From the NCBI GenBank assembly GCA_011522905.1, contig WTIB01000073.1, forward strand, positions 1 through 15,358: DNA of 15,358 nt. The letters run 5' to 3'. A program made the position numbers and the translations under genes. The notes beneath the pieces were generated by a model, which made no database searches, was not told the DNA's origin, and saw nothing but the letters and a program-made list of their open reading frames with translations. The DNA comes from Crocinitomicaceae bacterium (GTDB lineage: Bacteria > Bacteroidota > Bacteroidia > Flavobacteriales_D > Crocinitomicaceae). Positions 8,267 to 15,358 of the stretch are shown here, piece after piece (within the stretch, counting starts at the first letter, position 1; each line of letters opens with the position of its first letter).

Positions 8267-10525
8267 ATGCATCAAAATAAAACTTCTGTAACTGTCAATT
8301 TAGAACAGGAGCGTAAAGAAATTCTTAACGCTTACAGAGGTTTAATGCGTGCACTTAAGAATCGCGACAAAAAAGAAACAAAGCTCATTCGTAAGGCATT
8401 TGATGTAGCATTAGATGCGCACAAAGAAATGAGAAGAAAATCTGGGGAGCCATACATATATCATCCCATTGCGGTAGCTCGTATTTGCGCAGAGGAGATG
8501 ACATTAGGTCCTACCTCAGTCATCTGTGCCTTATTACATGATACTGTTGAAGACACCCATATTACACTTTCTGATATTGAAGATTTATTTGGCAAAGAGG
8601 TTCGTCTAATTATTGATGGATTAACTAAAATTCCTGAAGTTTTTGATGAAAATGCGTCCATTCAAGCTGAAAACTTTAGAAAGATGATTTTGACAATCTC
8701 CGATGATTTCAGAGTGGTTCTTATCAAATTGGCAGATCGTTTACACAACATGCGAACTTTGGACAGTATGCGTTCGGATAAGCAGCTAAAAATAGCTTCA
8801 GAAACCAAGTTTCTTTATGCACCATTGGCACATCGCTTCGGTCTTTATTCCGTGAAATCTGAACTTGAGGATTTGTCAATGAAATATTGTGAATCAGAGG
8901 TATACAATGAAATTCGTTCTAAGCTAAAGGAAACACAAGAAAGTAGAGCACGATTTATTCGAAAGTTTATTGCTCCAGTTAAAGAGCACCTAGCGCATGA
9001 AGGTTATGTTTTTAATATTAAAGCAAGAACAAAATCTATTTCTTCGATATGGAAAAAGATGAATTCTAAAAACGTGACCTTTGAAGAAGTCTTTGATCTT
9101 TTTGCCATTCGAATTATTCTTGATACACCTGTTGAGCTTGAGAAACCCGATTGTTGGCGCGTGTATAGTATCGTAACTGATTATTATCAGCCCAGTCCAG
9201 AACGATTGAGGGATTGGATTTCAACGCCTAGAGCCAATGGATATGAATCTTTGCACACTACTGTAATGTCTCCTCAAGGAAAATGGGTGGAAGTCCAGAT
9301 TCGTTCAAAAAGAATGAATGAAATTGCCGAAAAAGGTCTTGCAGCACATTATAAATACAAGGAATCAAAGGGAGATGACAATAAGTTTGATCGTTGGATT
9401 ACAGAAATCAGAGAATTACTCGAAACTTCGAATACGGATGCTTTAGACTTTGTCAATGATTTCAAGCTGAATTTGTTTAACGATGAAATATATGTTTTTA
9501 CTCCAAAGGGTGAGCTCAGGGTATTGCCAACTGGTTCAACTATTTTGGACTTTGCATATGACATTCATACGGATATCGGTGATACGTGCATAGGAGCTAA
9601 GGTAAATAATCGATTGATGCCATTATCCTATGAATTGCGGAATGGTGATCAGCTCGACATCATTACTTCATCAAAGCAACATCCTAAGGATGAGTGGTTG
9701 AGATTTGTAGTTACCGCTAGAGCGAAAACGAAAATCAAATCTTCCTTAAATGAAGAAAGAAATCGAATAGCTGCTGACGGAAAGGAAATACTCGAAAGAA
9801 AATTCAAACAATACAATTTAAATATGTGCTCTGAGAACATCATGTTTTTAGAGAAACACTTTAGTTTGCCTAATATTACGGAGCTTTATTTTCGCATCGC
9901 CAAAGGTAAAATTGATTTATCTAAGATGCGTGAAATGGAGCATGTGAATGGGATGTTTGTTACCGAGAAAAAACCACCTCGCAAAAAAAGAAAAACCATT
10001 CAAGAATATGAATCAGAGTTTGTTTCTTTAGATTCCAAAAAGGATACCTTATTGATTGGTGACGATTTTAAAGGTTTTGACTATCAAATGGCCAAATGTT
10101 GTAATCCTATTCCAGGTGATCGGGTGTTTGGTTTCATTACGGTTTCCTCGGGAATTAAGGTCCATCGTTTTAATTGTCCAAACTCTGTAAATATGATGTC
10201 TAAAATGGCCTACAGATGTATTAAGGCCAGGTGGAAATCAGATAAACTTGTTGAAAGGGTTGCTGCAATTAAAATTATTGGTATCGATCAGTTTGGACTG
10301 GTGAACAAGATTACCGAGATCATCTCCAACCAAATAAATGTCAATATGAAAAGTATTTCATTTGATACGGACGATGGTGTTTTTGAGGGAAGAATTAAAG
10401 TTATGGTTTTGGATACTGAGCACCTTGAGCAATTGACTCGAAAATTTGAAGAGGTAGAGGGTGTTAAAAGGGTATTGCGTTGGGATGAGGAGAATTCAGA
10501 AGAATCTAACGATCCGTCAGAGTAA
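8267..10525 (+). CDS. rel: Bifunctional (p)ppGpp synthetase/hydrolase, RelA/SpoT family
   Basis: Makes and degrades the alarmone (p)ppGpp in response to amino acid and other starvation. The 752 residues show the full long-RSH order. The HD hydrolase domain (about 40-200) has H66, H91-D92, E95-D96 and D157 in ADRLHNMRT, so hydrolysis should work. The synthetase domain (about 240-365) has RTKSISSIWKKM, DLFAIRII with D277, GYESLH and E342 in VEVQIRS, so synthesis should also work. A TGS domain covers about 404-465, a zinc-finger region has C611, C612, H633 and C637, and an ACT domain covers about 665-738. The ATG directly abuts the fahA stop, implying translational coupling. The stop region overlaps the convergent OstA-like gene by 20 bp. 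The symbol spoT would be equally acceptable. Confidence 0.95.
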   Translation: MHQNKTSVTVNLEQERKEILNAYRGLMRALKNRDKKETKLIRKAFDVALDAHKEMRRKSGEPYIYHPIAVARICAEEMTLGPTSVICALLHDTVEDTHITLSDIEDLFGKEVRLIIDGLTKIPEVFDENASIQAENFRKMILTISDDFRVVLIKLADRLHNMRTLDSMRSDKQLKIASETKFLYAPLAHRFGLYSVKSELEDLSMKYCESEVYNEIRSKLKETQESRARFIRKFIAPVKEHLAHEGYVFNIKARTKSISSIWKKMNSKNVTFEEVFDLFAIRIILDTPVELEKPDCWRVYSIVTDYYQPSPERLRDWISTPRANGYESLHTTVMSPQGKWVEVQIRSKRMNEIAEKGLAAHYKYKESKGDDNKFDRWITEIRELLETSNTDALDFVNDFKLNLFNDEIYVFTPKGELRVLPTGSTILDFAYDIHTDIGDTCIGAKVNNRLMPLSYELRNGDQLDIITSSKQHPKDEWLRFVVTARAKTKIKSSLNEERNRIAADGKEILERKFKQYNLNMCSENIMFLEKHFSLPNITELYFRIAKGKIDLSKMREMEHVNGMFVTEKKPPRKKRKTIQEYESEFVSLDSKKDTLLIGDDFKGFDYQMAKCCNPIPGDRVFGFITVSSGIKVHRFNCPNSVNMMSKMAYRCIKARWKSDKLVERVAAIKIIGIDQFGLVNKITEIISNQINVNMKSISFDTDDGVFEGRIKVMVLDTEHLEQLTRKFEEVEGVKRVLRWDEENSEESNDPSE

Positions 10526-12044
10526 ATTCATCTTTTGGTCGTAAAGCAGGGTTCCATTTAAAGTTATTAATCCATCGATCCTTTTCTTTAATTTGGTCCA
10601 TAGGATAAAAGATACCAACGGGCTCATTGACATAATTTATACCTACCACCTCACCGCTATCAAGATAAACACTAAGTGTTGATGAGATTAATTTATTTAA
10701 GCCCATTCTTTTAATTGTTGTCGTACTATCCGTTTTTTCCTCATCTTCTGGAAAATAGATGCTCACTGCTGAGCCATTAACATCTGTTTTATTCAGCTTT
10801 CCTTCTTTCATGTAGGCAATTATATTCTTTCCAGATATTTGATTATAAAGAAGACCGGAGTCCAGTTCCATAATGGCCGATGAGTTCTGATAAACATAAA
10901 TTTTGTCAATGATTGAATCTCTGGTCAAAATGACAATAGAATCTCCTTTCAATTCACTATTCTCAGACCATACGATAGGGTCATGGTATAGTTTAATTTG
11001 ATTTTCGGTTTGGGAAAGCCATAAGGAATCACATACAGATTGAATTTCTTTATTGTAAATTTTGACGCCGTAGTAGGCTTGAATATTTTTCTTTTTTTCA
11101 ATACTATCATTTCTAATGAATAGACTATCGCCATGCAAAAATATGGTGTCTTTATTTTGAACAAGTTTTGCCAAGGCACAATCCGTAATATAGGTCAAGT
11201 TTAGACTGTCTGACGAATAAAGAAAGTTTGAATGCAAAACAAAATTGTTTTCTTCATTAATCAAATGGACATCTTTCTTTGCAATGATCTCTTGAATTTT
11301 TTCATCATAACGAATCGTGTCTGCATAAAGGATTTGTGAGCTATCTTCATAGCTTGCATCACCATGTAGATATCCCTTATTTAATTTAGTGTCATACCAG
11401 CCATAGTTGCAAATCATCGTCATACTGTCCTTTCGGATATGTGTTTTCCCATTAAATATGGTTTTTTGATTACTGTATTCGTAGGAAAGTGTGTCGGTTG
11501 TTATTCGAATACCATCATTAGTATATACGACGCTATCGCTAAAAAAATAGTTTTTTGATTCTGGATAGAAATATCCAATTTTACTTACAATTTTTTCATT
11601 GGACCCATTTTTTCGGATCGTTCCGTAGTTTCTATAAATAGCACGTCCTGAGGCAGAGATGTATTCTAGACTGTCTGTTGTTAATCGGTAATCAAGGTCA
11701 CGAACCCGTACATTTCCCCAAAGCTTGGCACGTTCGGATTCACCATTGAAAAATGCAGAATCACAAAACATGTTGATGCGCTCTTTGATGATGTGTACTT
11801 TACCATATGCATGAACTATTTTGCGCTTTTCAAAATAGTACGCTGAATCACAATACATGGTATTGCCCTGATATTCAAAGTGAACATTTCCCTCTAATTT
11901 CAATAGGTCATTACTTTCATAATAATTGGCCTTTTTTGACCCAGGAAGAAGCTTTAATACATCATTTTGCGAGAGCACATTTGACATCAAAAAAAATGCG
12001 CTCATGAAAAGCGCAGTTTTTATATAATTTCTTCCTTTTTTCAT
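10506..12044 (-). CDS. OstA-like envelope protein (LptA/LptD N-terminal family)
   Basis: A 512-residue exported protein with an N-terminal signal peptide (hydrophobic 9-22, likely cut after about residue 26). The body is a long series of short beta-strand repeats with recurring D-S/T turns, such as CDSAYY (65-70), CDSAFF (94-99), TTDSLEY (122-128), TTDTLSY (182-188), HGDSLFI (304-310), CDSLWL (338-343) and KGDSIVI (366-372). This is the pattern of OstA/LptA jelly-roll proteins that carry or bind lipopolysaccharide between the membranes. The C-terminus has a conserved-looking GIFYPMDQI and NNFKW...LRPK. It is far longer than E. coli LptA (185 residues) and lacks an LptD barrel, so it is best called OstA-like. 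Its ATG overlaps the purA stop by one base (TAATG), making it the last gene of the operon. LPS transport is inferred from family. Confidence 0.8.
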   Translation of the reverse strand: MKKGRNYIKTALFMSAFFLMSNVLSQNDVLKLLPGSKKANYYESNDLLKLEGNVHFEYQGNTMYCDSAYYFEKRKIVHAYGKVHIIKERINMFCDSAFFNGESERAKLWGNVRVRDLDYRLTTDSLEYISASGRAIYRNYGTIRKNGSNEKIVSKIGYFYPESKNYFFSDSVVYTNDGIRITTDTLSYEYSNQKTIFNGKTHIRKDSMTMICNYGWYDTKLNKGYLHGDASYEDSSQILYADTIRYDEKIQEIIAKKDVHLINEENNFVLHSNFLYSSDSLNLTYITDCALAKLVQNKDTIFLHGDSLFIRNDSIEKKKNIQAYYGVKIYNKEIQSVCDSLWLSQTENQIKLYHDPIVWSENSELKGDSIVILTRDSIIDKIYVYQNSSAIMELDSGLLYNQISGKNIIAYMKEGKLNKTDVNGSAVSIYFPEDEEKTDSTTTIKRMGLNKLISSTLSVYLDSGEVVGINYVNEPVGIFYPMDQIKEKDRWINNFKWNPALRPKDEFTLTDR

Positions 12045-13315
12045 TAGGCGTTTGACAGTGTTTGTTTTCTATCGGGTCCTACAGATACAACGCGGATAGG
12101 AACATTTAATTGTTTTTCAAGATAATTCACGTAAGATACAAATGTATCGGGTGAATCTTCCAATTTTTCCAACTTCGTTAAATCCTCCTTCCATCCAGGA
12201 ACACTTTCGTAAATAGGAGTAATATCGTGGTCATTGATGTCAAACGGAAAGTCTGTTACTTTTTCACCATTGATCAAATAATGTGTACAAGCTTTAATCT
12301 CATCAAAAATACTCAGAACATCACCTTTCATCATCGATAATTCAGTAACACCATTGATCATGATGGCGTATTTCAATTGAACTAAATCAATCCATCCACA
12401 CCTTCTAGGTCTGCCAGTGGTAGCACCAAACTCGTGTCCTTCTTTTCTCATCAGTTCACCGTCATTATCATGCAGTTCAGTAGGGAAGGGGCCACTTCCT
12501 ACACGGGTACAATAGGCTTTGAAGATACCAATGACATTTCCGATTTTGTTAGGAGGTACACCAAGGCCTGTACATGTGCCTGCTGTAATGGTGTTCGAAG
12601 AGGTGACAAATGGATAGGTTCCAAAATCAATGTCTAGCATGGTGCCTTGTGCGCCCTCAGCAAGAATCTTTTTACCTTCATTAAGGGCCTTGTTGATATA
12701 ATTTTCACTATCCACAAATTGAAGCTTTTTCATCGTTTCGATTCCTTCAAACCAGTTCGCTTCCAATTCTTTTAATTCATATTTAAAATCTTCGTAATGT
12801 TTTAAAATATTGATATGTTTTGCGACTAAGGTTTTGTATTTATTTTCAAAGTTTGGTGATAAAATATCTCCAACTCTTAATCCGTTCCTACCTGTTTTAT
12901 CCATGTAAGTCGGACCAATACCTTTTAATGTAGAACCAATTTTATTTTTTCCTTTTGACATTTCAGATGCCGCATCCAACAATTTATGCGTAGGAAGAAT
13001 GAGATGGGCTTTTTTTGAAATCAATAATCTTTTTTCGTGATCTATATTAAAGGGCTTCAGTTGATCTAGTTCTCCCTTAAAAATGATGGGGTCAATCACA
13101 ACTCCATTCCCTACAAGGTTCATAACATTTGAATGAAATATGCCAGACGGTATGGTGTGTAAAACATGTTTAATTCCTTCGAATTCAAGTGTATGCCCAG
13201 CGTTTGGACCACCCTGAAATCTAGCAATTACATCATATTTTGGGGTCAATACATCAACAATTTTTCCTTTTCCTTCATCTCCCCATTGAAGGCCTAGTAA
13301 TACATCTACTTTCAT
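12044..13315 (-). CDS. purA: Adenylosuccinate synthetase
   Basis: Joins IMP and aspartate using GTP to give adenylosuccinate, the first committed step from IMP to AMP, in the cytoplasm. The 423 residues are the normal length. The N-terminal loop LQWGDEGKGK carries catalytic D13, and H41 in GGPNAGHTL matches the E. coli numbering exactly. The IMP loop (STLKGIGPTYMDK, GRNGLRV), the GTTGRPRRCGW segment and the C-terminal SVGPDRKQT are all present. It begins 4 bases after the STAS gene and its stop overlaps the OstA-like start by one base, so it sits inside a tightly coupled operon. (p)ppGpp inhibits this enzyme in other bacteria, and rel lies about 1.5 kb away on the other strand. Confidence 0.97.
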   Translation of the reverse strand: MKVDVLLGLQWGDEGKGKIVDVLTPKYDVIARFQGGPNAGHTLEFEGIKHVLHTIPSGIFHSNVMNLVGNGVVIDPIIFKGELDQLKPFNIDHEKRLLISKKAHLILPTHKLLDAASEMSKGKNKIGSTLKGIGPTYMDKTGRNGLRVGDILSPNFENKYKTLVAKHINILKHYEDFKYELKELEANWFEGIETMKKLQFVDSENYINKALNEGKKILAEGAQGTMLDIDFGTYPFVTSSNTITAGTCTGLGVPPNKIGNVIGIFKAYCTRVGSGPFPTELHDNDGELMRKEGHEFGATTGRPRRCGWIDLVQLKYAIMINGVTELSMMKGDVLSIFDEIKACTHYLINGEKVTDFPFDINDHDITPIYESVPGWKEDLTKLEKLEDSPDTFVSYVNYLEKQLNVPIRVVSVGPDRKQTLSNA

Positions 13316-13319
13316 GAAT

Positions 13320-13655
13320 TTATTTGAATTGATTTATGGCCGCCTCGTTTGAATCATGAATAGAGAATACTTCATTCATTTTCGTGATTTCAAAAAGCTG
13401 GTTAATCATTTTATTTGGGTTTGTGATTATAAGATCACCATGATTGATTCTACATTTAGTCATTGTTTTAACAAATACAGAAATGCCACTTGAATTAATA
13501 TGTGACAGTTTTGATAGGTCAAAGATGACTTTCCAATTTGTGAGCTGATCAATATGATTTGATAAACCTTCAATATCTCCGTCGGAAAGAATTTTACCGC
13601 TGAGCGTGACTATGCTACACTCTCTTTCAATTATCGTTGAAAATTTCAGATTCAT
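13320..13655 (-). CDS. STAS-domain protein (anti-sigma factor antagonist-like)
   Basis: A stand-alone STAS domain of 111 residues, the fold of SpoIIAA/RsbV anti-anti-sigma factors. The diagnostic segment is FDLSKLSHINSSGISVF (45-61); S55 or S56 in INSSGI is the position phosphorylated in SpoIIAA-type proteins, which toggles partner binding. The alternating strands and helices fill the full length with no extra domain. The usual partners, an HPK-type serine kinase/anti-sigma factor and a PP2C phosphatase, are not in the window. The start overlaps the Fur stop by four bases (ATGA), and purA follows after 4 bases. Regulation by phosphorylation is inferred; a partner other than a sigma-factor switch is possible. 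Confidence 0.85.
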   Translation of the reverse strand: MNLKFSTIIERECSIVTLSGKILSDGDIEGLSNHIDQLTNWKVIFDLSKLSHINSSGISVFVKTMTKCRINHGDLIITNPNKMINQLFEITKMNEVFSIHDSNEAAINQFK

Positions 13656-14101
13656 TTTTGTTTAATTTGTTTTTTTGAACCATAAAAATATAAAGAATGA
13701 TGTTGAATCTCTACATCGAAAAGCTCTTCTATAGTTGCTTTAATCTGCTGAATACGTGGGTCGCAAAACTCAATTACTTCTCCTGTATCCGTGCAAATGA
13801 CATGATCATGTTGTTTGGAGCCATGAGATTTTTCAAACTGCGCGATATTTCCTCCAAATTGATGTTTACGCACCAGATTACATGCCATAAGCAATTCAAT
13901 GGTATTATATAAGGTGGCACGTGAGACACGATAATTGTGGTTTTTCATTTTTATGTAGAGTGACTCAACATCAAAATGTCCTTCATAGCCATAAATTTCT
14001 CCCAGTATGGCAAAACGCTCTGGAGTCTTTCTATGACCGTTTTTCTCTAGATAAGCAGAAAAAATACTTTTAACCGTCTCTTGTAAGCTTAATTCACTCA
14101 T
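13652..14101 (-). CDS. Fur-family metal- or peroxide-responsive regulator
   Basis: A 149-residue repressor-type protein with an N-terminal winged helix (about 15-88; HRKTPERFAILGEIY, RVSRATLYNTIELL) and a C-terminal metal-binding dimerisation domain (about 92-140). Likely metal ligands are H42, H98 and H100 in QHDHVIC, E111 and H134/H135. The structural-zinc CxxC of classical Fur is broken: C103 remains but its partner position is T106. Sequence alone does not separate Fur, PerR and Zur roles, so no symbol is given. It is the first gene of the Fur-STAS-purA-OstA operon. A TAnnTTTG element and an imperfect dyad lie directly upstream, which suggests autoregulation. A regulator heading an AMP-synthesis and envelope operon is unusual from first principles. 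Confidence 0.9.
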   Translation of the reverse strand: MSELSLQETVKSIFSAYLEKNGHRKTPERFAILGEIYGYEGHFDVESLYIKMKNHNYRVSRATLYNTIELLMACNLVRKHQFGGNIAQFEKSHGSKQHDHVICTDTGEVIEFCDPRIQQIKATIEELFDVEIQHHSLYFYGSKKQIKQK

Positions 14102-14111
14102 GATGAAGTCA

Positions 14112-14119
14112 CAAATTTA
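14112..14119 (-). promoter_or_regulatory. Bacteroidota -7 promoter element of the fur-STAS-purA-ostA operon
   Basis: On the minus strand this reads TAAATTTG, an exact TAnnTTTG match, only 10 bases before the Fur start codon. Transcription starting about 7 bases downstream would give a leader of just a few bases, so the message may be nearly leaderless. No clear TTG lies at the expected -33 distance. Confidence 0.5.
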
Positions 14120-14121
14120 CA

Positions 14122-14142
14122 TATTAATTCACTTCATTATTA
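14122..14142. promoter_or_regulatory. Imperfect dyad upstream of the Fur-family gene, candidate autoregulatory site
   Basis: TATTAATTCA and TTCATTATTA flank a single central C at 14132; seven of ten pairs are complementary. The right arm resembles the TCATTATC part of the Fur-box consensus. The dyad lies directly upstream of the operon's -7 element, where binding would block RNA polymerase. The region is A+T-rich and the match is imperfect, so this is a tentative call. Confidence 0.25.
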
Positions 14143-14193
14143 CCATTTCATATAGGGATATTGTGAAGTTTCAAACAATCAACATCCTGAAAT

Positions 14194-14219
14194 AAAAAAA
14201 GGGGACGCGAATCCCCTTT
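14194..14219 (-). terminator. Intrinsic terminator of rpsA
   Basis: An 8-bp stem (14198-14205 with 14212-14219, core GGGGA/TCCCC) encloses a 6-base loop. Read on the minus strand, the stem runs into a seven-base T tract (complement of 14194-14200). It lies 24 bases past the rpsA stop codon and separates that gene from the Fur operon promoter. It is the only convincing intrinsic terminator in the window. Confidence 0.9.
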
Positions 14220-14242
14220 CTTATTATGAATAAATAAATAAA

Positions 14243-15358
14243 TTATTTTTTCTTATCCATTTTCTCTTTCAATTCAGCCAAAGCATCAAGATCACCTAGG
14301 GTAGATTTTTCTGCATTACTGTTAATTGATTGGAGCTGCTTGTTTTTCGACGAACTTGTTTTCTTAGGAGCTTTAGCTGTTCCTTCGTATTCCTCATGAG
14401 TTCTAATATGAGACACAACGATTTTTCTTGCATCTTTATTAAACTCAATCACTTGGAAATCAAGTGCATCTTCAACTGTAGCATTTACACCATCTGCCTT
14501 TTTCAAGTGCTTAGCAGGGCAAATAGCTTCAAGTCCATAAGGTAAGGATACAATTCCTGATTTGTCTTTCATTTCAATAATTGTACCTGGATGAACACTA
14601 CCCTCAGTGAAAGTAGATTCAAATACTTCCCATGGATTTTCTTCAATTTGTTTGTGACCTAAAGAAATCCTTCTGCTTTCTCTGTCTATTTCAAGAACAA
14701 TTACTTCAAGCTCCTCATCCGCTTTACAAAATTCAGATGGATGCTTGATTTTCTTTTGCCATGACAAGTCAGAGATGTGAATTAATCCATCAACTCCTTC
14801 TTCTAGCTCAACAAATACTCCGAAATTGGTAAAGTTTCTCACTTTAGCTGTATGTTTTGTATTCACAGCATATTTCGTTTCAATATCACTCCATGGATCT
14901 GGCATTAACTGCTTGATACCTAAAGACATTTTTCTTTCTTCTCTGTCTAAAGTGAGAACAACTGCCTCTACAGAATCTCCAATTTTCATGAAATCTTGTG
15001 CAGATCTCAAATGCTGAGACCAGCTCATTTCGGATACGTGAATTAATCCTTCAACACCAGCAGCAATTTCGATAAATGCACCGTAATCAGCCATTACAAC
15101 TACTTTACCGGTTACTTTATCTCCAACCTCAAGTTTGGCATCAAGTGCATCCCATGGATGTGGCTGTAATTGTTTCAATCCAAGTGCAATTCTTTTCTTC
15201 TCATCATCGAAATCAAGAATTACCACGTTAATTTTAGAATCTAGTTCAAGAAGCTCTTCCGGATGAGTAACTCTTCCCCAAGATAGGTCGGTAATATGGA
15301 TTAATCCATCCACACCTCCAAGGTCGATAAATACTCCGTATGAAGTAATATTTTTAAC
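14243..15358 (-). CDS. rpsA: 30S ribosomal protein S1, 3' part (5' end outside the window)
   Basis: S1 binds mRNA at the ribosome and helps load it, which matters in Bacteroidota because genes lack Shine-Dalgarno sequences. The last 371 codons are visible and the frame stays open to the window edge; an in-frame GTG at 15313 is an internal valine and not the start. Three ordinary S1 OB-fold repeats can be seen (1-62 partial, about 80-149, about 167-236), with recurrent GVDGLIHISDLSW, DR.E.R..SLG and NPW/DPW motifs. A fourth, diverged repeat (about 254-318) has GIVSLPYGLEAICPAKHL in place of the usual core. A lysine-rich, low-complexity tail (about 319-371) ends in DKKK. The repeats recur at DNA level with a spacing of 258-261 bases (ATTAATCC at 14781, 15042 and 15300). 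Confidence 0.93.
   Translation of the reverse strand, partial: VKNITSYGVFIDLGGVDGLIHITDLSWGRVTHPEELLELDSKINVVILDFDDEKKRIALGLKQLQPHPWDALDAKLEVGDKVTGKVVVMADYGAFIEIAAGVEGLIHVSEMSWSQHLRSAQDFMKIGDSVEAVVLTLDREERKMSLGIKQLMPDPWSDIETKYAVNTKHTAKVRNFTNFGVFVELEEGVDGLIHISDLSWQKKIKHPSEFCKADEELEVIVLEIDRESRRISLGHKQIEENPWEVFESTFTEGSVHPGTIIEMKDKSGIVSLPYGLEAICPAKHLKKADGVNATVEDALDFQVIEFNKDARKIVVSHIRTHEEYEGTAKAPKKTSSSKNKQLQSINSNAEKSTLGDLDALAELKEKMDKKK

Noticed and set aside
13697..13912. Plus-strand reading frame inside the Fur-family gene, and similar frames opposite other genes
   Set aside because: They lie wholly within well-identified genes on the other strand, show no recognisable domain and have no promoter signal.
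14229..14244. TAAA repeat just after the rpsA stop as a phase-variable microsatellite
   Set aside because: Fewer than four units, lying between the stop codon and the terminator, where slippage would have no coding effect.
15311..15313. GTG as the start codon of rpsA
   Set aside because: The frame stays open upstream to the window edge and encodes the expected preceding strand of the S1 repeat (SYGVFIDLGG).

Overview
This window looks like chromosomal DNA of a Bacteroidota bacterium, probably of the Flavobacteriales or a close relative. The sequence is A+T-rich. Genes lack clear Shine-Dalgarno sequences and often start after A-rich leaders. Three intergenic regions carry TAnnTTTG, the -7 element used by the Bacteroidota primary sigma factor. 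Several proteins have Bacteroidota-type architectures: the DinB/short-DnaE pair, the OstA-like protein, and a Fur homologue without its zinc CxxC. The genus is not determined.

Layout, left to right. (1) Positions 57-4338 hold a two-gene, plus-strand mutagenesis-type cassette. A Y-family DNA polymerase (dinB) is followed after 13 bases by a short, non-canonical DnaE. A tandem pair of perfect dyads precedes it and abuts a TAnnTTTG element; this looks like a damage-response or repressor operator. (2) A secreted M28 metallopeptidase runs on the minus strand (4323-5729) and overlaps the dnaE stop tail to tail by 16 bp. (3) A plus-strand run follows: ychF (5879-6976), fahA (6995-8266) and the bifunctional ppGpp enzyme rel (8267-10525). 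The last two abut with no spacing. (4) A minus-strand operon is read from 14101 down to 10506: Fur-family regulator, STAS-domain protein, purA and an OstA-like outer-membrane or LPS-transport protein. Its genes overlap by 4 bp, are spaced by 4 bp, and overlap by 1 bp. Its tail overlaps rel by 20 bp. (5) The 3' part of rpsA (ribosomal protein S1) runs in from the right edge on the minus strand and ends at a clear intrinsic terminator.

Functional themes. The left end is DNA-damage tolerance. The middle is mostly housekeeping: a ribosome-associated ATPase, the last step of tyrosine catabolism, and the stringent response. The right side joins metal or redox regulation, a phosphoswitch-type STAS protein, AMP synthesis and envelope biogenesis in one tightly packed transcript. 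rel and purA lie near each other on opposite strands; (p)ppGpp is a known PurA inhibitor in other bacteria, so the proximity is suggestive but not proof of linkage.

I see no mobile element, CRISPR array, tRNA or rRNA, and no stretch over 300 bases without a gene. I do not see strong evidence for a wholly new system. The least explained parts are the tandem operator of the polymerase cassette, the composition of the Fur-STAS-PurA-OstA operon, and a long palindrome against the M28 peptidase start codon.
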